Source of the DNA: CAYJKB01 sp964370625
GTDB lineage: Bacteria; Bacillota; Clostridia; Oscillospirales; Butyricicoccaceae
DNA: 57,870 nt
Direction of reading: 5' to 3'
NCBI GenBank assembly: GCA_964370625.1
Contig: CAYJKB010000008.1
Coordinates: 1-57,870 of the forward strand
This document shows positions 8,419-16,812 of the stretch, one piece after another. Made by a program: the position numbers and the translations under genes. The notes under the pieces are model-generated. The model saw only the letters and a list, made by a program, of their open reading frames with translations. It ran no database searches and had not been told where the DNA came from. Position 1 is the first letter of the stretch. Each line of letters opens with the position of its first letter.

Positions 8419-9895
8419 TATTATCATCTCCTAAAAGATTATTTATAGTTTCAATAGCTTTGTTTAATTGATTATCAACATAATAAACTTTTCCTATCGA
8501 ATTTTCAATTAAATTATTGATTACTCGAAGTGTTTCTTGTGTTGCATAAGGTTTTTCAGCTAGGTTATATGCTCTTTGCACTTCGTTTATAGCTGTTATT
8601 GTTTCTTGTGTGAAAGTTTTATCTGCATAATCCATATATCCAAGTAAAACTAATCGTTCTTCTAATGCCTTTGTTTTATCGGATACGTTGCTTAAATAAA
8701 GTTCTGTTGTTAAATCAATAGGTGTAAGTTCTGGCAATGCAAATTTAATATTTTCATTTTTCACTTCAACATCAGGAATAATTCCATCTCCATCATAAAA
8801 ACCATGCTTTGGAAGTTCAATTTTCATACCTGTAATTACAAGCATTCCTCCACCAACTTCAATATGATATTGACCCGTGCCTTTTCCATAAGTTTTTTCA
8901 CCTATTAAAGTAGCTAACTCAAGTCCATCTAATGCCCCTGCAACCACTTCAGAAGCTGATGCCGAATCATCATCAACTAAAATAACAAGCTCTTTTGCTT
9001 CATAACCAGTTCCAGAAGTTTTATAAACATCATCACCAGAATAATCATCACGTTTATCAAGTGTCATAAAAGTTTTATTTTTATCTTCTATCATATCATC
9101 AATAATTTCAGCTGTTACAGCAAGGTCTCCCCCTGGGTTTCCACGCAAATCTAAAATAACAGCAAGGTCTTCTTCTTCAACTATATCCCATTGTTTTTTA
9201 AATTCATCATATGTATCACTGCCGAAAGAATTGATTTTAATATACATAATTTGGTCGCCAATTTGGTCATAAACCACGCTACTTGCATCAATTTCACCAC
9301 GTGCAAATGTGAACTTTAGTCGTTCTTCTCCACGCTGTACAGTAATTACAATTTCTTCATCTGAATCTGCTGTCAGTGCAGATTTTGCACCTTCTGTGGA
9401 TAATGGAAGTGTCGCAATTCCATTTATTTGTGTAATCACATCGCCGAGCTTAATTCCCGCTTCTTTAGCTGGCGAACCTGTTATAACTTCACGAACCAAT
9501 AATCCGTTTGGTGCTCTTGTAAATGCAATTCCAATCCCTTTAAAGGTGTTGTCTGTTGAAAAACCTGATGTATATTGAGCCGGTGATAAAAACATTGATT
9601 TATCATCATGCGATGACACAATGTCATTCATAAGCTGATAATATTCATTTGGATTTTCTGCAAGAAGTTTTGCAAGATATAATTCGTAAATCGAGTCATC
9701 TGCTGTATAATATCCAAGTTCATCCACAAGCTCTACTACATCATTAAACGGAAGCTCTTTTGTTGAAATCACTTTTTTATCATCATCTCCAGCAACTTCA
9801 ACGCCTCCAACCGGAGCTGACATCGCACCAACTGACATACTAAGTGCAATTGCTGATATACTAAGACATATCGCTGTATTTAATATTTTTTTCAT
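8402..9895 (-). CDS. S41 carboxy-terminal processing protease with PDZ and PG-binding-like tail
   Basis: This 497-residue exported serine protease is of the CtpA/CtpB type. A signal peptide (about residues 1-26) is followed by a PDZ domain (about 115-190, with GIGIAF and SPAKEAGIKLGDVI) and the S41 core. The catalytic pair is visible: Ser313 in SASASE and Lys338 in YGKGT, 25 residues apart as in E. coli Prc. The C-terminal region (about 405-470) resembles a peptidoglycan_binding_1 repeat (LEERLVLLGY, FTQETITAINEVQ), which would tether it to the wall. Such proteases trim or activate envelope proteins, including sporulation and signalling factors. It lies 80 bp after argS and overlaps the next gene. 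Confidence 0.92.
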   Translation of the reverse strand: MKKILNTAICLSISAIALSMSVGAMSAPVGGVEVAGDDDKKVISTKELPFNDVVELVDELGYYTADDSIYELYLAKLLAENPNEYYQLMNDIVSSHDDKSMFLSPAQYTSGFSTDNTFKGIGIAFTRAPNGLLVREVITGSPAKEAGIKLGDVITQINGIATLPLSTEGAKSALTADSDEEIVITVQRGEERLKFTFARGEIDASSVVYDQIGDQIMYIKINSFGSDTYDEFKKQWDIVEEEDLAVILDLRGNPGGDLAVTAEIIDDMIEDKNKTFMTLDKRDDYSGDDVYKTSGTGYEAKELVILVDDDSASASEVVAGALDGLELATLIGEKTYGKGTGQYHIEVGGGMLVITGMKIELPKHGFYDGDGIIPDVEVKNENIKFALPELTPIDLTTELYLSNVSDKTKALEERLVLLGYMDYADKTFTQETITAINEVQRAYNLAEKPYATQETLRVINNLIENSIGKVYYVDNQLNKAIETINNLLGDDNNDTAA

Positions 9896-9950
9896 TTTAT
9901 GCTCCTATTTCCTTAGAAATTGTGCCTTTTCACTTTTTTATTAAAATTCC

Positions 9951-9970
9951 ACAAGTAAACATTTACTTGT
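9951..9970. repeat. Palindrome between argS and the S41 protease gene
   Basis: ACAAGTAAA and TTTACTTGT form perfect 9-bp arms around a 2-bp centre, 55 bp upstream of the protease start. There is no adjacent T-run, so an operator or mRNA hairpin is as likely as a terminator. Confidence 0.5.
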
Positions 9971-9975
9971 ATGTG

Positions 9976-11670
9976 TTACATTTTGTCAGGTGCTGTTACT
10001 CCAATGATTGAAAGCACATTTTTCATAGTTGTTCCAACTGCCAAGCATAAAGCAATACGAGCTTTTTGCACATCACTTTCAGCCTCTAAAATTCTGTGTG
10101 CGTTGTAGAATTTATGGAAGTCAGCTGCAAGGCTAACTGCAAATTTATTTATTCTTGAAGGGTCTCTATCACGTGCACCTAGACGAATTTCTTCTGGCAA
10201 TTTTGATAAACCTTTGATAAGTCCAATTTCTTCAGCCGAAGTAAGCGATGACATATCCACATCGCCACTAATTGCTGTATCAATTCCTGCTTCAGCAAGT
10301 TTTCTAAGTATGCTTTGCACACGTGCATGTGCATATTGAGCATAATAAACAGGGTTTTCACTGTCTTCACGAACAGCCAAATCAAGGTCAAATTCCAGGT
10401 GAGTATTAGCTTCACGTGAGTTAAAGAAAAATCTTGCTGCATCAACTGGAATTTCTTCTAATAAGTCACTTAGTGTAATTGATTTACCCGTACGTTTTGA
10501 CATACGAACAACTTCTCCATCTTGCATAAGGCGAACAAGTTGCATAAGTATAATTTCAAGTCTATCAGTACCATTTAAGCCAATAGCATCAAGTGCTGAT
10601 TTAATTCTAGCCACATGACCATGATGGTCTGCACCCCAAATGTTAATTGCTCTGTCAAATCCACGAGTGGCAAGCTTATTTTTATGATAAGCTATATCAG
10701 CTGCAAAATAAGTGTAAAAACCATTTGCACGCATTAATACATCATCTTTTTCACAGCCAAAATCTGTGCTTTTCAGCCAAATAGCTCCATCTTTTTCATA
10801 AGTTTTGCCGTTTGCTGTAAGTTCACGAACTGTGTTTTCAACTTCGCCACTATCGTGTAATGTGCTTTCAGAAAACCATACATCATAATTAATTTTATAT
10901 TTTGCAAGGTCTTTTTTCATTTTTTCAATGTTTTTAACAAGACCAAATTCAATCATTTCAGCTCTACGCTCTTTTTCACCCATATTTAAATAAACAGGGC
11001 CTTTTATTTCAGCAATAAGTGCTGCTAGCGTTTTAATATCATCACCATGATAACCATCTTCTGGGAATTCTATTGCATTATCACCTTCAAAATACTGAAT
11101 GTAACGTGCTTCAAGGCTTTGTGCAAATTTTTCTACTTGATTTCCTGCGTCATTAATCAAAAATTCACGGCTTACCTCATGTCCTGCCCAAGATAAAATC
11201 TCAGCTAGACAATCTCCCAAAACACCCCCACGTGCATTCCCCATATGCATAGGGCCTGTTGGGTTTGCTGATACAAATTCAACCATGATTTTTTCTTTTT
11301 TATCTGCTGTTATTTTACCATAGTTTTCTTTTTTATCTAAAATACCAGTGATAACTTCAGAAAACCACGCTTTTCCAAGTGTGAAGTTAATAAATCCAGC
11401 ACCCATGATGGAAACGCTATCGAAATAACTTCCTTCAAGCTCCATACATTCTGTTAAAGCTGTACCAATATCACGAGGTGATTTACCTTGCAATTTTGCT
11501 GTTTGCATGGCGATAGAAGATGAATAATCACCAAAAGATGTATCTTTCGGCACTTCTACTGGAATATTTTCAAGTGGTACTTCTTTAAGTTTTCCTTGTT
11601 CAATTGCTGTTTTATATGCTTTTCTAACGATTTCAGCTGCTTGTTTTGCTGCGTTTTCAATAAAATTCAT
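9976..11670 (-). CDS. argS: Arginyl-tRNA synthetase
   Basis: ArgS charges tRNA-Arg with arginine. The 564-residue length is normal for the family. It has the N-terminal Add-1 domain, the class I HIGH motif as HMGN (142-145, in NPTGPMHMGNARGG), a KMSK-like loop MSKRTGKS near residue 394, and the C-terminal DALR anticodon-binding domain (YAQYAHARVQSI onward). The start ATG follows AAAGGA. It lies 30 bp after the DUF1934 gene, a neighbour also seen in Bacillus (ywiB-argS). Confidence 0.97.
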   Translation of the reverse strand: MNFIENAAKQAAEIVRKAYKTAIEQGKLKEVPLENIPVEVPKDTSFGDYSSSIAMQTAKLQGKSPRDIGTALTECMELEGSYFDSVSIMGAGFINFTLGKAWFSEVITGILDKKENYGKITADKKEKIMVEFVSANPTGPMHMGNARGGVLGDCLAEILSWAGHEVSREFLINDAGNQVEKFAQSLEARYIQYFEGDNAIEFPEDGYHGDDIKTLAALIAEIKGPVYLNMGEKERRAEMIEFGLVKNIEKMKKDLAKYKINYDVWFSESTLHDSGEVENTVRELTANGKTYEKDGAIWLKSTDFGCEKDDVLMRANGFYTYFAADIAYHKNKLATRGFDRAINIWGADHHGHVARIKSALDAIGLNGTDRLEIILMQLVRLMQDGEVVRMSKRTGKSITLSDLLEEIPVDAARFFFNSREANTHLEFDLDLAVREDSENPVYYAQYAHARVQSILRKLAEAGIDTAISGDVDMSSLTSAEEIGLIKGLSKLPEEIRLGARDRDPSRINKFAVSLAADFHKFYNAHRILEAESDVQKARIALCLAVGTTMKNVLSIIGVTAPDKM

Positions 11671-11700
11671 GTTATATTCATTCCTTTCAGATTTAAAAGA

Positions 11701-12123
11701 TTATTTTTCAGTTACCATAAGCTCAAAATGATTTATTCCTGCAAGCTTATGATCAACCTCTATTGTATAGTCTATTATAATTTTTCCACCATTGTCATCA
11801 ATATTTGTATCAATATTATTGGTATATGTGGAAATTGATAGCAATCCTGCTTCTGTTGGATACATACCTACGTGGCGTTTTTGTGGTATAAAATGCATTT
11901 GGGAAACCGAAGCACCAGTACGACTTAAAATCACCTCATCATCGGAAATTTTCAGTGTAGTTCGAGTGCCAAGTAGCCCTGTAAGCTCTGTTTCTTCATA
12001 AGTCACAAAATATTTTCCATTTGCTCGATAAAATCTACCTGATGTCACAAGTTCTATTTCATCTTCTTCTAAATCTTCAAATGCTTGTGTGCTTTTAATT
12101 GAAATTAGTACATCTTTTTTCAA
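11701..12123 (-). CDS. DUF1934 (YwiB-like) beta-barrel protein
   Basis: This 140-residue protein follows the DUF1934 pattern: an alternating beta-strand calycin-like barrel with FYRANGKYFVTYEETELTGLLGTRTTLKI and HFELMVTE at the end. No catalytic residues are known for the family, and its function is unassigned. It sits immediately upstream of argS, the standard place for this family in Firmicutes. The start is TTG with AAAGGAG upstream. Confidence 0.8.
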   Translation of the reverse strand: MKKDVLISIKSTQAFEDLEEDEIELVTSGRFYRANGKYFVTYEETELTGLLGTRTTLKISDDEVILSRTGASVSQMHFIPQKRHVGMYPTEAGLLSISTYTNNIDTNIDDNGGKIIIDYTIEVDHKLAGINHFELMVTEK

Positions 12124-12184
12124 TTGTTTTCTCCTTTATTAATGCTATGGGCAAGTACGCCCTGTATTATATATGTGATTAAAT

Positions 12185-12997
12185 TTAATATTTGCTTATA
12201 TCTATTTGTGTAACTTCTTTATCAATATTTTGTCCTAAAAAGATGCTTCCATATTGCCCAAATGTTTCAGGGCTATCAGATACATAAAAAGATGTTTGTG
12301 GCACACCTGTTGTTTTAAGCATATCTTTTTGTGTAAGTATATTATATAAATCTGTAGCAGCGGCAGCGCCACTATCAATAAGTTGAACTTTTCCATCAAA
12401 GAAATCAGAGATAATATCCGAAAGCAATGGATAATGTGTACATCCTAAAATCAAGGTGTCCACTTCTTTTGCTAAAAATTCTTCTAAATATTCACGAACT
12501 ACAATTTTCGTAACTTCATCATGTTTATTAAATCTGCCATTTTCTACAAGCGGCACAAATAGTGGACAAGCTTTTCCATAAACTTTAGTTGCAGAACAAA
12601 ATTTATTTATCGCTTTTTCATAAGAAGCACTTTTAATTGTTCCACTCGTGCCGATTACTCCGATTTTACCATTTTTCGTAGTATTTAATGCAGTTTTTGA
12701 AGTAGGCTCAACCACACCGATTACAGGCAATGTTTCATTTTGTGTTATAGCTGGCAGTGCCACAGAGCTTACTGTGCCACAGGCTACAACTATCGCTTTA
12801 AGGTCATGTGATTTTAAAAATGCCATATCTTGCATAGCATAAGATATTATAGTTTTTTCTGAACGTGTACCATAAGGCACTCTACCAGTATCACCAAAAT
12901 ATACAATATCCTCATAAGGCATAAGTTTTTGAAGTTGTTTTACTGCTGTAAGCCCACCTAATCCCGAATCAAAAACTCCTATTTTCGCATTTTTCAC
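12185..12997 (-). CDS. murI: Glutamate racemase
   Basis: MurI makes D-glutamate for peptidoglycan. The 270-residue protein has VFDSGLGGLTAVK (Asp10 and Ser11), a first catalytic Cys73 in VVACGTVSS and a second Cys186 with His188 in GCTHYP, so both acid-base cysteines are present. The first motif reads CGT rather than the commoner CNT, a substitution of a conserved Asn near the substrate carboxylate. The gene overlaps the end of ddl by 4 nt, so D-Glu and D-Ala-D-Ala supply are translationally linked. Confidence 0.95.
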   Translation of the reverse strand: MKNAKIGVFDSGLGGLTAVKQLQKLMPYEDIVYFGDTGRVPYGTRSEKTIISYAMQDMAFLKSHDLKAIVVACGTVSSVALPAITQNETLPVIGVVEPTSKTALNTTKNGKIGVIGTSGTIKSASYEKAINKFCSATKVYGKACPLFVPLVENGRFNKHDEVTKIVVREYLEEFLAKEVDTLILGCTHYPLLSDIISDFFDGKVQLIDSGAAAATDLYNILTQKDMLKTTGVPQTSFYVSDSPETFGQYGSIFLGQNIDKEVTQIDISKY

Positions 12998-14073
12998 GCT
13001 TTATCCTCCGATTTTTGGATAGCTAAATTTATAAGTTCATCAAGCAAATCAGAATACTCAAGTCCTATATGTGCAAATAATTTAGGATACATGCTAATTG
13101 ATGTAAACCCTGGCAATGTATTGATTTCATTAAAGATGATTTGTTCATCTTTTGTGCAGAAAAAGTCCACACGAGAAAGCCCAGAGCAACCTAGTGCTTT
13201 GTATATTTTAATTGCATTATCTGCGACTTGTTCAATCGCTTTTTGGGATATTCTAGCCGGAATATAAAGTTCTGAACTGTTGTCATTGTATTTTGCATCA
13301 TATGAATAAAATTCTTGTGTCGGTGCAATTTCACCAACTACAGAACATTCAACTTGTTCATTACCACGAACAGCAATTTCCACTTCACGGCCGTCAATGA
13401 ATTGTTCAACCAAAACTTTGCTGTCATACTTAAAAGCATCAGCTAACGCTTCATCTAACTCTTCTTTGTTTCTAACTTTATGCACACCAACGGAGGAACC
13501 GCTTGAACAAGGTTTTACAAACACAGGATAACTACCAAGTGTATTATCTGCATCGTTTATAACTTTTTGTTTATCTTGTTCGTAGCTGTATTTTAATGCT
13601 AAATAAAAATCTGCTTGTTTAACATCTGTTAGCTCATTTACAATAATTTTTGTAATGCTTTTATCCATTGAATTTGCAGAAGAAGGAACATCACAGCCAA
13701 CATAAGGAATATTTGCTATTTCAAAAAGCCCTTGAACTGTTCCATCTTCGCCATTTAATCCATGCAAAACAGGGAAAATGCAATCTATTTTAATATGCTC
13801 AGTCAGTTCTCCATTGAAAACTGTAATACCACCGATACTTCTATCTGGATTTATTATGCATCTTCTGTTTTTATCATCATTTTCCCAGTTTCCATTTGGA
13901 ATTTCATCATAGCTATTTTGTCTATACAAAAGCCATCTTCCATCTTTTGTAATTCCTATAGGGAAAATATTATATTTGTCTTTATCTAAGTTTTTTAGAA
14001 TCGATGTCGCTGACACTCTAGACACTTCGTGTTCGGTAGACACGCCACCAAACAAAACCACAAGGTTTTTCAT
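12994..14073 (-). CDS. ddl: D-alanine--D-alanine ligase
   Basis: Ddl joins two D-alanines for the wall stem peptide. The 359-residue ATP-grasp enzyme has VLFGGVSTEHEVS at the N-terminus, the HGLNGEDGTVQG loop, VKPCSSGSSVGV for ATP binding, the omega-loop EFYSYDAKY whose tyrosine marks D-Ala rather than D-lactate specificity, and NEINTLPGFTS binding metal. ATG 14073 is chosen because AGGTAGG lies 6 nt upstream; a TTG two codons earlier overlaps it. It is the first gene of the ddl-murI pair. Confidence 0.96.
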   Translation of the reverse strand: MKNLVVLFGGVSTEHEVSRVSATSILKNLDKDKYNIFPIGITKDGRWLLYRQNSYDEIPNGNWENDDKNRRCIINPDRSIGGITVFNGELTEHIKIDCIFPVLHGLNGEDGTVQGLFEIANIPYVGCDVPSSANSMDKSITKIIVNELTDVKQADFYLALKYSYEQDKQKVINDADNTLGSYPVFVKPCSSGSSVGVHKVRNKEELDEALADAFKYDSKVLVEQFIDGREVEIAVRGNEQVECSVVGEIAPTQEFYSYDAKYNDNSSELYIPARISQKAIEQVADNAIKIYKALGCSGLSRVDFFCTKDEQIIFNEINTLPGFTSISMYPKLFAHIGLEYSDLLDELINLAIQKSEDKA

Positions 14074-14164
14074 ATACAACCTACCTTTATTTTAAGATAT
14101 AATTATAAAGCATTATTCATTATATATCTATTTTAATTATCATTATATTATACGCTAAATCTTA

Positions 14165-14200
14165 TAAAAAATCAATAGGGCGAACATATTCGTTCGCCCT
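14165..14200 (-). terminator. Rho-independent terminator of the GPP34-like gene
   Basis: On the minus strand a perfect 9-bp stem (AGGGCGAAC / GTTCGCCCT, 14177-14200) with a 6-nt loop is followed closely by TTTTTT. It lies 12 nt past the stop codon and isolates this gene from ddl. Confidence 0.88.
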
Positions 14201-14211
14201 TAGTTGCTATT

Positions 14212-14871
14212 TTATATTGTTGCTATTTTCATTATTTCTTCATCTAGTATTTTAACTATCTTAATGATTTTAGAAAATTCAGTTTCAATCACAGCTGATA
14301 TCATTGAATCAACAGTCTTTTCAAGGCTATCCATTTCTATTTTTGCAAAATATGTTTTAAGCATATCAGCATCTTTAAGTAACATCAGCAGTGCTGATGA
14401 ATTTTTTGTAAAAACATCAAGCATTAATAAATCTGAACGCAAATAATCAAGCACAAATTCTGTAGCAATTCTATTTGGTTTAAATACAATTCCTCTATTT
14501 GATAAAGTTGTATCTGGCGCTTCAGCACTTGACATTTTAACAAGTGAATTACCTACACCTTTAAGAAGTTCATTATATTTTTCATCTTTAAAGTGCAACA
14601 CATATTCTTTTGCTAATTCTGATACACTTATCGGTGATTTTTCACAGAGCACATCATGAAGTGATTTTAAATGCCCATGACTTTTAGAGATTTTTTTATC
14701 TGTAACCGTGATAACCGCTTCTTTACTTATTTCAACACATCCATGTATCATTAATTCGACAATACAGCTTGAAACAAAACATGCTGGAGCGTGTTTATTA
14801 AATGCAGGAAATTTTCCTTCATCATTTAAAGCACATAATAGATATTCTTGAGATATTGTATAATTTTGCAT
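14212..14871 (-). CDS. GPP34 (GOLPH3-like) family protein, tentative
   Basis: This 219-residue protein has no signal or membrane segment. The pattern suits the bacterial GPP34/GOLPH3-like fold: an opening EYLLCALNDEGKF, a helix CIVELMIHGCVEI followed by a short beta hairpin with ITVTDKKIS, an SLHDVLCEKSPISVSELAKEY block, and a GVGNSL...GIVFKPNRIATEF segment. In eukaryotes the family binds phosphatidylinositol-4-phosphate; bacterial members are poorly characterised. ATG 14871 follows GGAGG at good spacing. It is monocistronic, with its own strong promoter and terminator and an unusual control region containing a WalR-box match and DnaA boxes. The family assignment is by eye only. Confidence 0.55.
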   Translation of the reverse strand: MQNYTISQEYLLCALNDEGKFPAFNKHAPACFVSSCIVELMIHGCVEISKEAVITVTDKKISKSHGHLKSLHDVLCEKSPISVSELAKEYVLHFKDEKYNELLKGVGNSLVKMSSAEAPDTTLSNRGIVFKPNRIATEFVLDYLRSDLLMLDVFTKNSSALLMLLKDADMLKTYFAKIEMDSLEKTVDSMISAVIETEFSKIIKIVKILDEEIMKIATI

Positions 14872-14915
14872 ATATACCTCCATGCAAACTTGAATTTTTA
14901 TTATAACCTGTGACT

Positions 14916-14944
14916 ATTATATCAATTCATTTACAATTTTTCAA
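14916..14944 (-). promoter_or_regulatory. Sigma-A promoter of the GPP34-like gene
   Basis: On the minus strand TTGAAA (14939-14944), a 17-bp spacer and a consensus TATAAT (14916-14921) lie about 45 bp upstream of the start codon. Confidence 0.8.
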
Positions 14945-14980
14945 CCATAAATCACCAATTTTACTTTACAATTCCACAAG

Positions 14981-14997
14981 GTTACATTTTGATTACA
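14981..14997 (-). promoter_or_regulatory. Perfect match to the WalR box
   Basis: On the minus strand the site reads TGTAAT-CAAAA-TGTAAC, matching the WalR (YycF) consensus TGTWAH-N5-TGTWAH at every position. It points towards the GPP34-like gene and lies 36 bp upstream of its -35 element. The cognate regulator gene walR is in this window at 53987-54685. Binding is inferred. Confidence 0.55.
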
Positions 14998-15065
14998 AAC
15001 AGTATTAGAATATTTATTTCACAAGATTACTATTATATCTATAGTTTTGCACAATTTCCACAGGG

Positions 15066-15097
15066 TTATCCACAACGCCTTATTACATTGTGTATAA
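15066..15097. promoter_or_regulatory. Pair of inverted perfect DnaA boxes
   Basis: TTATCCACA on the plus strand (15066-15074) and TTATACACA on the minus strand (15089-15097) both fit TTATNCACA exactly. They face each other across 14 bp, with a weaker TTTCCACA match just before (15055-15062). They lie in the AT-rich spacer between comM and the GPP34-like gene. Confidence 0.55.
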
Positions 15098-15133
15098 ATT
15101 GTAAATTAACATGTTTTTATACTTGCAAGAAGC

Positions 15134-16654
15134 TTATGGCATTCTGTCAAATTTTCTATATGAAATGGCTTCTGCAACATGATGAACTTTGATAATATCA
15201 CTTTTATCAAGATCTGCAATGGTCAGCGAAACTCTAAGCACTCTATCATAGCTTCTCGCTGTAAGCCCTAATGATTTAAATGCATTTTCAAGGAATTTTT
15301 CTGCATCATCATCTGTTTTACATAATTTTCTCATGAATGCTGGTGTTATAAATGCATTTGCAAGCATATCTGTATCTTTAAACCGTGAAAGTTGTCTTTC
15401 TCGAGCTTCAAGTACCCTATCACGTATTGATGCCGAAGTTTCATTATTCGTATTTTTTGAAATTTCTTCATATTTCACAGGTTGAACATCTACACAAAGG
15501 TCAATCCTATCTAGTATTGGCCCTGAAATGCGAGAACGATATTTTATAATCATTTCTTTGCTACAAGTACATTTTTCATATCCATACCACCCACATTTAC
15601 ATGGATTCATAGCACAAACCAACATAAATCTGCTAGGATAAGTTATTTTTCCAGCAACACGAGAAATCGTAACTTTTCCGTCTTCAATAGGTTGACGCAG
15701 TATTTCTAATGCCGATTTTTGAAATTCTGGAAATTCATCTAAAAATAATACACCATTATGTGAAAGAGAAATTTCTCCAGGGCGTGGCAACTTTCCAGCT
15801 CCACTTCCTCCTGCTAAACTTTGCACAGAAACTGTATGATGTGGCGAACGAAATGGTCGCTCGTTGTGCTTCGCTGCTTCATTTCCTAATCCCAAAGCAG
15901 AATAAATTCTTATAACTTCTAAATGTTCTTCCGTTGTCATCGGAGGTAAAATCGATGAAATTCTTTTTGCCATCATACTCTTCCCAGAGCCAGGACTGCC
16001 AGATAATAATACATTATGGCTACCAGCAGCTGAAATTTCTAAAGCACGTTTTGCATTTTGTTGCCCTGCTACATGACAAAAATCAAGCAAATGTGAAGAA
16101 TAATCATTGTCGCTTAATACTTTCGGAGGTTCTAGCAGTTTTTTGCCTGTTAAATGCAAAATCATCTCATTCACATGATTTACAGCATAGATTTTCATGT
16201 TTTCACTTTTACAAAGCACAGCTTCTGCATAATTTTCAAGTGGCAAATAAAGTTCATCTATCCCACTGTTAGATAGTGCAATCGCCATCGAAAGTGCGCC
16301 TTTGATTGGCCGTATATTGCCATCTAATGAAAGTTCGCCAATAAAGGCTTTATGTGTTAAATCAATACTTGGCATAATTTCACTACAAATAAGCCCTGTC
16401 AAAATCGGCAAATCATAAACCGAGCCTTCTTTTCTTACATCAGCTGGGGATAAATTAACTGTAATTCTAGCAGATGGAAATGGTAAATTACAGTTTTTTA
16501 TAGCTGTTCTAACTCTATCTGTAGACTCTTTAACTGCTGCATCAGGCAATCCTACTATATCAAATCGTGGAAGACCTGCTGATTTATCACATTCAACTCG
16601 AACTAAATATCCATCTATACCTAAAATTCCTGCAGAATTGATAATATTTACCAT
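15134..16654 (-). CDS. comM: YifB/ComM-type Mg-chelatase-like AAA+ ATPase
   Basis: ComM is a hexameric helicase-like AAA+ protein that promotes branch migration during natural transformation in some bacteria; in non-competent hosts its role is less clear. The 506-residue protein has the N-terminal ChlI-type fold (GLPDAAVKESTDRVRTAI), Walker A GSPGSGKS (219-226), a Walker B-like LFLDEFPEF, the cysteine-rich CAMNPCKCGWYG finger, and the C-terminal Mg_chelatase_C domain. ATG 16654 is preferred for its spacing to a weak AAGTGG; an ATG two codons earlier touches it. It follows the serA terminator, so it has its own transcription start. Confidence 0.92.
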   Translation of the reverse strand: MVNIINSAGILGIDGYLVRVECDKSAGLPRFDIVGLPDAAVKESTDRVRTAIKNCNLPFPSARITVNLSPADVRKEGSVYDLPILTGLICSEIMPSIDLTHKAFIGELSLDGNIRPIKGALSMAIALSNSGIDELYLPLENYAEAVLCKSENMKIYAVNHVNEMILHLTGKKLLEPPKVLSDNDYSSHLLDFCHVAGQQNAKRALEISAAGSHNVLLSGSPGSGKSMMAKRISSILPPMTTEEHLEVIRIYSALGLGNEAAKHNERPFRSPHHTVSVQSLAGGSGAGKLPRPGEISLSHNGVLFLDEFPEFQKSALEILRQPIEDGKVTISRVAGKITYPSRFMLVCAMNPCKCGWYGYEKCTCSKEMIIKYRSRISGPILDRIDLCVDVQPVKYEEISKNTNNETSASIRDRVLEARERQLSRFKDTDMLANAFITPAFMRKLCKTDDDAEKFLENAFKSLGLTARSYDRVLRVSLTIADLDKSDIIKVHHVAEAISYRKFDRMP

Positions 16655-16756
16655 ATACATCCACTTCTTTCTGTCTTTATTGCCTATATTATAAGCTTTT
16701 TCAGTTTGAAATTCAACTATTAATTGATATAAGTCTGATAGATAGTTTTTAGTATT

Positions 16757-16792
16757 AAAAAAAGCTCAGACTGGTTAAGCAGTCTAAGCTTT
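16757..16792 (-). terminator. Rho-independent terminator of serC-serA
   Basis: On the minus strand AAGCTTAGACTG pairs with CAGTCTGAGCTT (one G-U pair) around a short loop and runs directly into a 7-T tail. It lies about 20 nt past the serA stop. Confidence 0.92.
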
Positions 16793-16812
16793 CTTTATTT
16801 TATGATTTTAAA

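Noticed and set aside
14884..15133. Chromosomal replication origin
   Set aside because: Two exact DnaA boxes and high AT content are suggestive, but there is no dnaA, dnaN, rpmH or gidA neighbour, only 250 bp of spacer, and no larger box cluster.
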